A stretch of 64,000 nt of DNA from Ferroplasma acidarmanus Fer1 (lineage in GTDB: Archaea > Thermoplasmatota > Thermoplasmata > Thermoplasmatales > Thermoplasmataceae). The position numbers and the translations under genes were made by a program. Positions 10,610-19,832 of the stretch are shown here, one piece after another (position 1 is the stretch's first letter; each line of letters starts with the position of its first letter). The stretch covers positions 1,302,001 to 1,366,000 of the forward strand of contig NC_021592.1 of assembly GCF_000152265.2 (NCBI RefSeq), in the 5' to 3' direction. The notes under the pieces are model-generated. The model made no database searches. It was not told the origin of the DNA and saw nothing but the letters and a program-made list of their open reading frames with translations.

Positions 10610-11072
10610 TATAATTGGTCTTTTTCTTGATTACCGTACCAGCTTCAAATTTTTCTATCCTGTGGTTGTTCTACTTTTCCTTACCCTGGTTGTGACATTT
10701 CATTCCAGGAAATATAAAAATAAGGAAATGGACGAAATTATCCGTGATGCAAACCTGAAAATTGAAGATACACATTTCCTGAAAGAACTTAAACTCATAA
10801 AATCAGGGGATTTCTCATCCTACCTCATGGAAATAGATAATGATATGTCTCAAGTAACCCTTCTATTAAAGCACTATAAACTTATGGTCAGGAAATATCA
10901 TAAATATAACGCGAAAAGCAAAAACTCTTCGAGGATTATGAGAAAACATGCTGCAAAAATGAAAGATGCATATCTTCAATATATTTTAGATGACTATGAA
11001 TCGATTAAGAAAATAAAAATGAATATGATAAATACGGAGGTGTACGATGAATGGAAGAAACAGAAAATATAA
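10599..11072 (+). CDS. Hypothetical membrane-anchored protein in the MoxR operon
   Basis: About 157 residues from the ATG at 10599. I chose this over the in-frame GTG at 10587 because GGTGGTGA at 10586-10593 makes a good ribosome site for the ATG. One N-terminal transmembrane helix (FFYPVVVLLFLTLVVTF) is followed by a basic, helical cytoplasmic tail (KYHKYNAKSKNSSRIMRKHA). No family recognised. The gene overlaps its neighbours on both sides, so it belongs to the operon. It may be a small partner of the DUF58 protein, but this is inference from position only. Confidence 0.65.
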   Translation: MGINIIGLFLDYRTSFKFFYPVVVLLFLTLVVTFHSRKYKNKEMDEIIRDANLKIEDTHFLKELKLIKSGDFSSYLMEIDNDMSQVTLLLKHYKLMVRKYHKYNAKSKNSSRIMRKHAAKMKDAYLQYILDDYESIKKIKMNMINTEVYDEWKKQKI

Positions 11073-12004
11073 GGGATACAATAATTGATATGGAAACATC
11101 CATAGGAAATACGGTAATAGGTTCTTCGAGAATAGTCCGTTTTATGCTTATTTCTCTATTTACAAATAACCACATACTTATGGAAAGTGTTCCGGGGCTT
11201 GCCAAAACAATGCTTGCATCAGAATTTTCCAAGCATCTTGGCTTGCAATTCAAGAGAATACAGTTTACCCCCGATATGCTCCCCTCAGACGTAACAGGGA
11301 ATATGGTTTTTAACCCAGAAACAAGGAAAATGGAATTCAGGGAAGGCCCTGTATTTTCAAACATTGTCCTGGCAGATGAAATAAACAGGACACCACCAAA
11401 GGTCCAATCTGCCCTGCTTGAAGCCATGGAAGAAAAGCAGGTATCAGTATACGGGCTCACAACAAAACTACCATCACCATTTCTTGTAATTGCAACCCAG
11501 AACCCCATAGAGCAGGAAGGCACATTTCCCCTTGCAGAAGCCTTGATGGACAGATTCCTGTTCAGGTACTATATTGATTACCCTGATAGGGAAGACGAGA
11601 TAAAAATTTTAAAATCTATTTACAGAAACGCAGCTAAAAAATATAATACCCTGGATTCAGCCACTATACTGCATTACCGGAATTTAGTAAACGAAGTTTA
11701 TGTTAATGAAGAAATAATAGAATACATTATAAATATAATCAGGAAGAGCAGGGAATCAGATATGGTATACCTGGGTGCCAGTACACGTACTGCAGTGAAA
11801 TACCTTAATGCTGCAAGGGCAAATGCTATGCTAAGCGGGAGGAAATACGTTATTCCTGAGGACGTAATCTTTATTGCCCGGGAAATCCTAAACCATCGCC
11901 TTATTATGCGCCCTGAGTCACTCATAGATTCAGAGGCAGATTACAGAAAAATTATATACAATGTCATAGATTCAATAATAAATTCTGTAGAGGCACCCCA
12001 ATGA
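11051..12004 (+). CDS. MoxR-type AAA+ ATPase
   Basis: A 317-residue AAA+ ATPase of the MoxR (APE2220/MoxR proper) class. Walker A-like ESVPGLAKTMLASEF (residues about 47-61; Ala stands where many P-loops have Gly), Walker B LADEINRTPPKVQSALLEAMEE, and the sensor ATQNPIEQEGTFPLAEA are all canonical for this family. The C-terminal lid has the GASTRTAVKYLNAARANAM motif. MoxR proteins work as chaperones that insert cofactors or activate partners carrying von Willebrand A domains; the partner is normally the adjacent DUF58 protein. GGAGGTG about 9 bases before the ATG is the ribosome site. The 3' end overlaps the DUF58 gene by 4 bases (ATGA). Confidence 0.93.
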   Translation: MEETENIRDTIIDMETSIGNTVIGSSRIVRFMLISLFTNNHILMESVPGLAKTMLASEFSKHLGLQFKRIQFTPDMLPSDVTGNMVFNPETRKMEFREGPVFSNIVLADEINRTPPKVQSALLEAMEEKQVSVYGLTTKLPSPFLVIATQNPIEQEGTFPLAEALMDRFLFRYYIDYPDREDEIKILKSIYRNAAKKYNTLDSATILHYRNLVNEVYVNEEIIEYIINIIRKSRESDMVYLGASTRTAVKYLNAARANAMLSGRKYVIPEDVIFIAREILNHRLIMRPESLIDSEADYRKIIYNVIDSIINSVEAPQ

Positions 12005-13296
12005 TCCGGAAGGCAGGTTATGCTATACTGGCTGTATTGACATACGGAATACTTGAATCAGTTCTGTTAGGATATAAATATTACATTATATTTACGATTC
12101 TTACATTCTTCATGGTTGCATTTGATGTTGTATATTTTAATATATCAGGTTCGAAGGCGATAAATCATATTTCGGTTACAAGAAGGTATGATACAATTAA
12201 ATTCAGAAAAAACAGGAAATTTCAGATAACCCTGCTTTTTGAAAATAAAAATCCATTTCCAGTCTCAGTGCATTTTTTTGATGAAGCCATAGATGTGCTG
12301 GAGATTTCCGGAAAAACAGGTGGAAATATAACCATTCCTGAAAATGGGTCATACGAAACATCTTATTCAACAATTCCGCGTTATATAGGAAAATATAAAC
12401 TGGGAAATATAACAATCAGTATCTCAGACCTGTTTCATATTGCTTCAGTTAATAAGACAATAGCCATGGATATGGCGATTCGCATATCACCTTCTACACG
12501 TGACATAAAATCTATCCGGAGTGAAATGATAAGCAGTTTTATTTATACCCAGGGCAACCATTATTCCCACCATGTTGGCCAGGGGTACAATCTATACGGT
12601 GTAAGGCCCTATACATTTGAAGACGATCCCCGGTTTATTGTATGGAGCAGATACAGTGAAGGCAATGAGGATAGCATAATGGTAAAAGAAATGGAGGAAG
12701 AGCGTGAAATTACAACAATTTTTATCATAGACTACAGCATAGCCATGAATTACGGCGATATAGACAGGGTTTACGACAGTTCTATAGTAGATATTATTAA
12801 TTCAGCCCATTTTATGGCAAAAAACCGTGACAATGTAGGATTTTTACTATATTCAAGCAAAATTAATGTATATATCCCGCCTGGCAAGAGTGGCGAGAGT
12901 ATAAGCAGATTGGAAAAATCAGTTTCCAGTATTCTTCCAGATGGGGAATTTAGAATTGGGGATGCCCTAAAAGAACTACAGCTAAAGCAAAAAAAGCATT
13001 TTCTAACATTTATTATAACCGCATCCAGATCATACATACCGCGAAAATTTTTAAATTATAGCTCAACAAGCATATTCCTTATAGACAGTGAATCATACTA
13101 TGAATATTCGCCAACCGGGAAATTCGACGGGCTTCTCATACAGAATATGCGGAAAAAAGATCTGGAAAACCTGTCACGAAACGTTAAGGAGATCAGGGAT
13201 TATGGCATTAGATGCACATATGTGAACAGGAAAAATATGCTTTCAAAAATTATGGTAGAATATAATTACAGGAGGAGCATGAATGCAGGTGCGTGA
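12001..13296 (+). CDS. DUF58-family protein with vWA-like domain
   Basis: 431 residues. Two N-terminal hydrophobic helices (about 5-45) are followed by a beta-sandwich region and then the DUF58 signature LYGVRPYTFEDDPRFIVWSRYSEGN (conserved R-x-Y-x-x-x-D-D-x-R-x-I-x-W pattern). Next comes a von Willebrand A-like fold beginning TTIFIIDYSIAMNYGD. The MIDAS motif is degenerate: D-x-S-x-A instead of D-x-S-x-S, so metal binding may be weak. DUF58 proteins pair with MoxR ATPases, here directly upstream with a 4-base overlap. It is probably membrane-anchored with the vWA part in the cytoplasm. Confidence 0.9.
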   Translation: MIRKAGYAILAVLTYGILESVLLGYKYYIIFTILTFFMVAFDVVYFNISGSKAINHISVTRRYDTIKFRKNRKFQITLLFENKNPFPVSVHFFDEAIDVLEISGKTGGNITIPENGSYETSYSTIPRYIGKYKLGNITISISDLFHIASVNKTIAMDMAIRISPSTRDIKSIRSEMISSFIYTQGNHYSHHVGQGYNLYGVRPYTFEDDPRFIVWSRYSEGNEDSIMVKEMEEEREITTIFIIDYSIAMNYGDIDRVYDSSIVDIINSAHFMAKNRDNVGFLLYSSKINVYIPPGKSGESISRLEKSVSSILPDGEFRIGDALKELQLKQKKHFLTFIITASRSYIPRKFLNYSSTSIFLIDSESYYEYSPTGKFDGLLIQNMRKKDLENLSRNVKEIRDYGIRCTYVNRKNMLSKIMVEYNYRRSMNAGA

Positions 13297-14155
13297 TAAC
13301 ATAAATAAATATTTAATTCCTGTACTGGCAGCTATTATATTTATTCCTGACTTTATAATGTTTTACGCACTGGGAAATGTGATTTATAATTCAACGGTTT
13401 TCTACTTTGTTATTTTATTCACAGTTGAAATTATACTTTCAAAATTTATTAAACTCTATGGTTTCCTGATCTTCCTTTTTACCCTCATGGCTGTGTTATT
13501 GTTGTATATCAAAACACTTTATTATTATACACATATTGTAGGAAGGTATTTTTATTATCTGCCCAATATGCCTGTAACCACCAGGTTGGTTTATACCCTT
13601 GTGGTTATATTTATTATTGGCATAATGGTAGAAGGATTATTCTCCAGAAAATTCTGGCATCTAATTTCATCATATATTATTGTAACCGGTACCATGCTCA
13701 TGCAAATGGCAACACTTGCATATATGCATGCTGGTGGAATAACCATTAATTATAATTCCTACATGACTAGCCTTTACAGTGTATCTGTATTAGAATACAA
13801 ATCTATTCTCTCACTATTCCTTCACGGATACCAGACCTACCTTCCACTGTACAAACTCGCGCTTCCCATGGCATTTCCGATTGCAATAGGATTTATGGTA
13901 TCTGTAATAGGAACAATACTGTGGTTATATTCTATACAAAGCAGTAAAACGGACAATGTTTTTGGATACTTTTCCATAGTTATCGGGCTTGCAATCGGTT
14001 ATCTGTTCTTTCTCACAATTCACTATGTTACCCCTGTTAAGTTTGAATTTTTATCAATAGCCATAGCCGTTGTATCTGTTTACCTCATTATTTCATACAG
14101 CAATAGTAAAAGCAAGGATATTACGGTCAAAGCTGATCCAGATTATGAAAAGTAA
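13283..14155 (+). CDS. Polytopic membrane protein closing the MoxR operon
   Basis: 290 residues with about eight predicted transmembrane helices (for example ILFTVEIILSKFI, VVIFIIGIMVEGLF, FPIAIGFMVSVIGTIL, FGYFSIVIGLAIGYLFFL) and short loops. No transporter or enzyme motif is recognised. The start overlaps the DUF58 gene by 14 bases, and a GGAGG-like site (TACAGGAGGAGC) lies just before the ATG. As the last gene of the operon it may be the membrane component on which MoxR and DUF58 act, but that is inference from position. Confidence 0.75.
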   Translation: MQVRDNINKYLIPVLAAIIFIPDFIMFYALGNVIYNSTVFYFVILFTVEIILSKFIKLYGFLIFLFTLMAVLLLYIKTLYYYTHIVGRYFYYLPNMPVTTRLVYTLVVIFIIGIMVEGLFSRKFWHLISSYIIVTGTMLMQMATLAYMHAGGITINYNSYMTSLYSVSVLEYKSILSLFLHGYQTYLPLYKLALPMAFPIAIGFMVSVIGTILWLYSIQSSKTDNVFGYFSIVIGLAIGYLFFLTIHYVTPVKFEFLSIAIAVVSVYLIISYSNSKSKDITVKADPDYEK

Positions 14156-14230
14156 ATTGCTGATTAAGCCATATAAACTATCCCTATTTTATAACAAAAA
14201 AACGGTATGTTTATGTACTTAATTGGCATT

Positions 14231-14240
14231 ATTATATAAA
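14231..14240 (+). promoter_or_regulatory. TATA-like element upstream of a possible small RNA
   Basis: ATTATATAAA on the plus strand, placed about 25-30 bases before the first base of the hairpin region at 14266. No protein start follows it on the plus strand apart from a five-codon ORF and shadows of the rhodanese gene. This spacing is what an archaeal promoter for a small RNA would look like. AT-rich DNA gives such matches often, so the call is modest. Confidence 0.35.
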
Positions 14241-14261
14241 TTTGCATTAATAAAAAGCATT

Positions 14262-14332
14262 ATGAAGCTATCCAGCTAAAATCTGATGTAGTCCCATCAG
14301 TATTGCTGAAAGGTGGCTGCATATGAAATGCA
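14262..14332 (+). ncRNA. Candidate structured small RNA between convergent genes
   Basis: Two consecutive hairpins can be drawn. The first (14266-14318) has an outer helix AGCUA-CC (14266-14273) with GGUGGCU (14312-14318), a middle AGC/GCU pair (14274-14276 with 14305-14307) and a perfect apical stem CUGAUG/CAUCAG (14283-14288 with 14295-14300; 6-base loop). The second is UGCAU/AUGCA (14318-14322 with 14328-14332) with a 5-base loop; it shares base 14318 with the outer helix. No run of T follows, so it does not look like an intrinsic terminator. It matches no RNA class I know. It lies 107 bases past the stop of the MoxR operon and runs into the 3' end of the rhodanese gene. Confidence 0.35.
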
Positions 14333-14334
14333 AA

Positions 14335-14649
14335 CTATACCAGTGGCTTGTCCTCTATTTCCCATCCATACAATCCATTGTATAGATTATATACATTTGT
14401 TATGCCATTTTCCTCAAGAAACTTTCCTGTATAGTAACTTCTATGACCGGAGCTGCATACCAGCACTATTTTTTTATCTCTGTACTTTTCTACCAGAGAT
14501 ATATTATTAAAAATATCGTACATAGGAATTGGCACAGAATTTTCTATATGGCCGGATTCATATTCAAATTGTTCCCTTACATCTATAATCACGCATTCAT
14601 TCTTTTCTGCCATTTCCGATACTTCATCAGCATCTATGTTGAGAACCAT
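14335..14649 (-). CDS. Single-domain rhodanese-like protein
   Basis: About 104 residues from the ATG at 14649; an upstream in-frame TTG would add three residues but has no support. The rhodanese fold is clear: IIDVREQFEYESGHIENSVPIP at the N-terminal CH2A block, and the active-site loop CSSGHRS with Cys65 as the persulfide-carrying residue. The C-terminus ends NLYNGLYGWEIEDKPLV, typical of stand-alone sulfurtransferases. It may move sulfane sulfur for tRNA thiolation, FeS assembly or detoxification; the acceptor is unknown. It is a monocistronic gene. Confidence 0.9.
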   Translation of the reverse strand: MVLNIDADEVSEMAEKNECVIIDVREQFEYESGHIENSVPIPMYDIFNNISLVEKYRDKKIVLVCSSGHRSYYTGKFLEENGITNVYNLYNGLYGWEIEDKPLV

Positions 14650-14782
14650 AAAACACAAATATAAAATTATTATTTAATTTTTAAAACGCTTTGAATGCTA
14701 CATATTTTAAATAAACATAAGAATTACCAATAATAACAATAAATGGGGTTGCCTGACAACACTATGCGACTCTAAAATATAT

Positions 14783-16696
14783 TCAGTCTTTCTGATTCCG
14801 GTAAGCAGATGAATATTCAAGAATGGCTATTATAAATTCGGCATTGCTCCATACTAGCGGGGAAACAGAATGTGGTTCTCCTGTGTAGGGGTTGATCTGT
14901 TCTGAAAAAATTCCAGATTTTTGCCTGTGGGATTTTACCCATTCTATAAGGGACCATGATTTTTCTAAATTTCCTATTCTAATATAGTAACGAGCCATCC
15001 AGAGTGTTGTAATTATCCAGGGATTTCCAGTTATGTTGCTATCTTCCCTTATCCGCATATAATTGTCATTTTCATATCTCGCTATGCCTCCGCTTCCATT
15101 TACCCACAATTTTTCCATAATCGCTTCCATTGTTGAAAGCACCCTCGAATCCGTTGGGTTTTTCATTCCGAATATGGCAATTGATGATAATGCGCTATCC
15201 ACCGTGAAATCCAGTTTTCCATTGATAATGGCACGGGCATACCTTCTATATTCATCCGAATAAAATTTCTGATCAAAGGCATTTACCATTCTATCTGCAG
15301 CATCTGAATACTTTCTCGAAAGTGCCTGGTCGCCAAAAACCCCCGCGAAATTGGATGCGGCTTTAAGTGCAGCAAAGGTGGTAGATACAGTATATGCATG
15401 TATCCCGTATCTTTCTTCCCAGAGGTCAAACGATTCCCTGGGCAGGCCGTCAGCGTCTACAAACCCTGTCATAAATTCAGCGGCCCTAATCACAATACTT
15501 TCGTAAAAAGGCGCAGTAAACCCTATATCATTATATTTTTTGAAATATTCCCACAGGACATATATAAGTAGTGCGGTTTCATCCTCCTGGATCGGATATA
15601 TCTCTTTGCCATTCATTATATGGGGAAGCCAGCTACTGGCAGGGCTCCCATCCATATTGTACTTATGGTACATATAGCCTTTTCCGGACATCAATGATGT
15701 TGACATTGAAAAGAATTTCCTTCCCGATTCAGTATGTCCGGCTATACTGAGTGCATAAGCTGCTATGGACGCATCCCTCGGCCACATATAATAATAGCCG
15801 TCGTGGCTTATCTTTAGGATATCACTATCACATGAAGCAGCTATTGCTCCAATGGAATTGGAATGGCTTTTCACTATAAAGAGCGATCTACGGAAAATGG
15901 CATTTGTCTCAGAATCCAGGCCGGGCAACACTTTGGATGACCATAGCTCCCAGTAATTTGTGGTTCTCCTGTTAAGTTTTTCCATATACTCAAGATTTAT
16001 ATCCATGCTGATTTCTTCTATATCTTCATAGTTTTCCCCAGCTATAATATAATAATAGAGGTAAAATTTACTTTCTGCTTCTATATCAAAGGAATGCCGT
16101 AAAACAGAATCCACAGATCCTATGGAGACCGGATTCATTGAAAGCTCATTATCCTCAGCATCTTTCCATGTGCCCTTAAGGTTGCCTACATCCTTGACAC
16201 CGGTAGCATACTGGTCTATGGATTTTCCGTTCTGGTCTATTGTTGACGCCATAAAGTACCGTTTTTCCTTATAATGTAAAATTCCGTTAAATTCTGGATA
16301 AAAGGCTGCTGTGTCTCCTATATCATTCCCGTAAATGTAAAAATTCTGGTGGAAAAATAATTTTACATTCTTCTTGACACCACTGTTATTTGAAATGGTA
16401 ATGAATCTTACATATACATTTCTGTAAATATCTACAAAATCCTTATTTTCGAAATTGATGCCGTCAGAAGAATAATTTACGGTCCCCACCATTGTGTGGT
16501 CATAATAATCCATGGAGTCTATCTGGTTCCTATCAATCCATTTAAAATTATCATCTACGGAAACACCATACATAAAGGGGTGGCCAGCCGCATGATTCCC
16601 GGATGCGGTTTCAGAAAAATAAAAATCAACAATTCTATAATCTTCATCAAAGGTTAATAACATCTTTCCATTTCCCAATGGAATATATCTTACCAT
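14783..16696 (-). CDS. Glucoamylase-like glycoside hydrolase (GH15)
   Basis: 637 residues. An N-terminal beta-sandwich (residues about 1-240) is followed by an (alpha/alpha)6 barrel, as in archaeal/bacterial GH15 enzymes. Motifs: YMWPRDASIAAYAL, PIQEDETALLIYVLWEY, the candidate acid in SFDLWEERYGIHAYT, and the second carboxylate in GIFSEQINPYTGEP with SVSPLVWSNAEF near the end. GH15 enzymes release glucose from alpha-glucan ends; some archaeal members act on trehalose. No signal peptide is seen, so it is probably cytoplasmic. It diverges from the debranching enzyme gene across 188 bases and belongs functionally to the glycogen cluster. Confidence 0.92.
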   Translation of the reverse strand: MVRYIPLGNGKMLLTFDEDYRIVDFYFSETASGNHAAGHPFMYGVSVDDNFKWIDRNQIDSMDYYDHTMVGTVNYSSDGINFENKDFVDIYRNVYVRFITISNNSGVKKNVKLFFHQNFYIYGNDIGDTAAFYPEFNGILHYKEKRYFMASTIDQNGKSIDQYATGVKDVGNLKGTWKDAEDNELSMNPVSIGSVDSVLRHSFDIEAESKFYLYYYIIAGENYEDIEEISMDINLEYMEKLNRRTTNYWELWSSKVLPGLDSETNAIFRRSLFIVKSHSNSIGAIAASCDSDILKISHDGYYYMWPRDASIAAYALSIAGHTESGRKFFSMSTSLMSGKGYMYHKYNMDGSPASSWLPHIMNGKEIYPIQEDETALLIYVLWEYFKKYNDIGFTAPFYESIVIRAAEFMTGFVDADGLPRESFDLWEERYGIHAYTVSTTFAALKAASNFAGVFGDQALSRKYSDAADRMVNAFDQKFYSDEYRRYARAIINGKLDFTVDSALSSIAIFGMKNPTDSRVLSTMEAIMEKLWVNGSGGIARYENDNYMRIREDSNITGNPWIITTLWMARYYIRIGNLEKSWSLIEWVKSHRQKSGIFSEQINPYTGEPHSVSPLVWSNAEFIIAILEYSSAYRNQKD

Positions 16697-16884
16697 AACA
16701 TAGAGATATGATATGCAGTTTAAAACGTTTTTGTATATGGAGGTATTAAGGCCTTATCTGGAATTGCTATTTGCCTTTTATACCATCTGCTGTATTGCCT
16801 GAATTTAGAGATGAAAGTTTCTGGAAATCAATCATATCCATGAAATATTGAAAAGGTTTATTAACACATTAACCTTAAATATTT

Positions 16885-18717
16885 ATGAATTTTAAAGAAG
16901 AATGGCTTATTGCTAATTCAAAGGGTTCCTATTCTTCTTCAACAATCTCATTTGCAAATACCAGGACATATCACGGGATTCTGGTCAAATCCGAACAGAA
17001 TAATTATAATAGATATGTTATATTATCGAAACTTTATGAGGAACTTGCATTTCAGGGGAAACAGTATGCAATAGATACAAATTATTACCCGGGAACAATG
17101 TGGCCTGAAGGATTCAGGTACATACAGGATTACTCCACCACACCATATCCTTCGTTAACATTTAATCTGGAGGGCAATATATGCAAAAAATCATTAATTC
17201 TGGATCCGGATGCAGATACAGTTGTTATAAGATATGAATTTCCTGAAAAAACTCCTGATACGATGAACCTTTATCCGCTGCTGGCATTCAGGAGCTTTCA
17301 TAATGTAATAAAATCCGGGCAAAAGGAATTTGTTGCAGACGAAGATAAAGGCTCTTATAGTTTCACAGATGGAATTTATTCCCTTAAAATTTCAAAGATT
17401 GGGAAATTTATTAATAAGGGATTATGGTATTATAATTTTATTTACCCTGAAGAGCAGGAGAGAGGAACAAATAGTATGGAAGATTTATACATGCCCGGGG
17501 TAATAAGCATAAGCAATATCAAAAGCCCGCTGGATATAGCAATAACAACGGATGACAATTTCTCAGGGAATTTTCAGGACATCCAGCAAAGATTAACAAC
17601 CAGGGGGGAAAATAATGAGGAGGACCCTGCAATTAACGCATTGAGAAGAAACTCATATAATTTGAGGTTAAAAAATGATTTAATTGCCGGATTCCACTGG
17701 TTTGGCCCATGGGCAAGGGATACCTTTATATCAATGCCAGGACTCTTATTAATAGAAAAGAATTTTGATATGGCAAGGGAAATTTTCTTAAATTATGCTG
17801 GCAAAATGAAGGAAAACCTAGTACCTAACAATCTTTATAGCCAATCTTTTGAAAGGTCTGCGGATGCACCATTGTGGTTTATATACGCTCTTTACAAATA
17901 CTATGCTTATTCAAATGACAGTTCATTTGTCAGATCATTATTAAAGAATGTCAGAGATATAATAAATTCGTATATCTCCGGGAATGAAGATTTTTCCCTC
18001 GATGGTAAATTCATAAAGGTCAGCAATGCACCTATGACATGGATGGATGCTAAAAACGGCAACACCAGTTTCACTCCGAGAATCGGCAAACCTGTTGAAA
18101 TCAATGCACTCTGGTATAATTCCCTGAAAATATATACTTATTTTTGCAACATTTCAGGGGAACAACCGGAAAAAACGGTAAATGATATACTTTCCGAGTT
18201 TGAGGATGAATTCACAGGCAAATTCATTATTAACGGGGAAATAGCTGATACTATAGACCCTGTGGACACATCTTTCAGGCCCAATTTTCTATTTGCATAC
18301 TCACTCCCTTTTCCCCTCCTAAACCAGAAGCAATTCCTCGAGAAAGCACGATTAGAACTTGTAACCCCATACGGATTGAGAAGCCTCTCTCCCCGCAGCA
18401 ATAAATTTGCAGGTACATACTCCGGTCCGGTCATGGAAAGGGATAGGGCATACCATAATGGCACTGTGTGGCCATGGCTTGCAGGGCCCTATATAACAGC
18501 ATGTGTTCGGAATGGATATGATGCCGGAAACCTGTACAGATTCTTTTCTGACTTATACTCTATGGAAATGGTTCCTGAAATCTTTGACGGATTATCTCCA
18601 GGAGAACCACGTGGATGTATTATGCAGGCATGGAGCTATGGTGAGCTCATAAGGGCATATTATGAAGATATTAGAAAATACTCCCCGGGTACCACTGTAA
18701 AGAGGGGAGTGAAATGA
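16885..18717 (+). CDS. Archaeal-type glycogen debranching enzyme (amylo-alpha-1,6-glucosidase)
   Basis: 610 residues matching the archaeal GDE family. The N-terminal glucan-binding beta domain begins EEWLIANSKGSYSSSTIS with NTRTYHGILV. The C-terminal (alpha/alpha)6 domain contains AGFHWFGPWARDTFISMPGL (the Asp of ARDTF is conserved), APMTWMDAKNG and HNGTVWPWLAGPYITA. It removes alpha-1,6-linked residues from glycogen-type polymers. It is first in a tight three-gene plus-strand operon: its stop overlaps the next ATG by 4 bases (ATGA). The ATG at 16885 follows an AACCTTAAATATTT element, suggesting a short or absent leader. Confidence 0.93.
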   Translation: MNFKEEWLIANSKGSYSSSTISFANTRTYHGILVKSEQNNYNRYVILSKLYEELAFQGKQYAIDTNYYPGTMWPEGFRYIQDYSTTPYPSLTFNLEGNICKKSLILDPDADTVVIRYEFPEKTPDTMNLYPLLAFRSFHNVIKSGQKEFVADEDKGSYSFTDGIYSLKISKIGKFINKGLWYYNFIYPEEQERGTNSMEDLYMPGVISISNIKSPLDIAITTDDNFSGNFQDIQQRLTTRGENNEEDPAINALRRNSYNLRLKNDLIAGFHWFGPWARDTFISMPGLLLIEKNFDMAREIFLNYAGKMKENLVPNNLYSQSFERSADAPLWFIYALYKYYAYSNDSSFVRSLLKNVRDIINSYISGNEDFSLDGKFIKVSNAPMTWMDAKNGNTSFTPRIGKPVEINALWYNSLKIYTYFCNISGEQPEKTVNDILSEFEDEFTGKFIINGEIADTIDPVDTSFRPNFLFAYSLPFPLLNQKQFLEKARLELVTPYGLRSLSPRSNKFAGTYSGPVMERDRAYHNGTVWPWLAGPYITACVRNGYDAGNLYRFFSDLYSMEMVPEIFDGLSPGEPRGCIMQAWSYGELIRAYYEDIRKYSPGTTVKRGVK

Positions 18718-19832
18718 AGGTTGCAGTTGTAGGATGGGAACTTCCCCCGGCATTTTCCGGCGGGCTGGGAATACACACATCCAATATTTTTTCAATAATA
18801 GGAAAAATAGTTCCGACAGAGATTTATCTCCCTGATATGGGCTATTCTTTTCCATATTACCCATTCAGTATAATAACAGTGAAAATAACGAAAGGTGTTG
18901 CCGGTGGTTCCTATTCACAGGTAACCAACTTTATCGATGCTGTAGAGGATTATAACCGGAATGTTATTGAAAATTTCAGGCCAGATGGTGTGTCGGTAAT
19001 ACATTGCCACGACTGGATAACATTCAGGGCTGGAATAGATATAAAGGAAAAATTTGGCATTCCACTTGTTGTAACATTCCACAGCACCGAGTACGATAGG
19101 TCAGCATACTTTAACCCCCAGGGCAATATAATGAAAATTGAAAAAGAAGGTGCTGAAAAAGCCGATGCAATAATAACAGTTTCAAACTCTACAAAAGGGG
19201 TTCTGGTAGAAAAGTATGGAATAGATGCTGACAAGATAACAACCGTTTATAATGGAGTTAAATCCTCAGCTTACACACAGGGTGTGAGTTATAAAAGAGA
19301 GAGGATGCTCCTTTATTTTGGTAGGGTAACAAGCCAGAAAGGGCCTAAATTTTTCATGGAAATGGCGGATAAGGTCAACCAGTATGAGAAAAATGTTAAA
19401 TTTGTTATGGCAGGAACAGGGGATATGATAGGTGAGATGGAGAGCTATGCAGTAAACCATGGATTCAGGGAAAAAGTATTCTTTCCCGGATTTGTGGATT
19501 TCCACAAGGCCATTGAGTATTATAAAAGGTCCGGAGTATTTGTTATACCTGCAGTCTCTGAGCCATTTGGCATCACTGTCCTTGAATCCATGGTTTCCGG
19601 ATCGCCGGTAATAATGAGCAAAACTACCGGTGTTGGTGAAGCGCTTAACAACGTATTGAAGGTGGATTACTGGGACACTGATGTCATGTCTTCCTATGCT
19701 ATTTCTATACTGAACCATAAGAGCCTCCGGGAAACCCTTTCACTCTATGGAAAGTATGAGGGCATGTCATTTACCTGGGAAAAATCTGCAATTAAGACAA
19801 TGGAGGTGTACAGGTCAATATGGAAAATATAG
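18714..19832 (+). CDS. Glycosyltransferase of the GT4/GT5 type, probable glycogen synthase-like
   Basis: 372-residue GT-B fold glycosyltransferase. The N-terminal Gly-rich loop PPAFSGGLGIHTSNI resembles glycogen/starch synthases, and VIHCHDWIT follows. The C-terminal domain has LLYFGRVTSQKGPKFFMEM for nucleotide-sugar binding and the E-x7-E signature in SEPFGITVLESMVSGSPVI. Its position between a debranching enzyme and a GH57 enzyme argues that the acceptor is an alpha-glucan and that it extends glycogen from an ADP- or UDP-glucose donor. The donor is inferred, not visible. It overlaps its neighbours by 4 and 13 bases. Confidence 0.88.
   Translation: MKVAVVGWELPPAFSGGLGIHTSNIFSIIGKIVPTEIYLPDMGYSFPYYPFSIITVKITKGVAGGSYSQVTNFIDAVEDYNRNVIENFRPDGVSVIHCHDWITFRAGIDIKEKFGIPLVVTFHSTEYDRSAYFNPQGNIMKIEKEGAEKADAIITVSNSTKGVLVEKYGIDADKITTVYNGVKSSAYTQGVSYKRERMLLYFGRVTSQKGPKFFMEMADKVNQYEKNVKFVMAGTGDMIGEMESYAVNHGFREKVFFPGFVDFHKAIEYYKRSGVFVIPAVSEPFGITVLESMVSGSPVIMSKTTGVGEALNNVLKVDYWDTDVMSSYAISILNHKSLRETLSLYGKYEGMSFTWEKSAIKTMEVYRSIWKI

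Noticed and set aside
14283-14312. CTGATG followed by GAAA, resembling a hammerhead ribozyme core
   Set aside because: The core needs CUGANGA and a stem II directly closing before GAAA; here the seventh base is U and CUGAUG itself is paired in the apical hairpin.
14313-14510. Plus-strand open frame over the rhodanese gene
   Set aside because: It is antisense to a clear rhodanese domain and has no family-like sequence; only the hairpin region before it seems meaningful.
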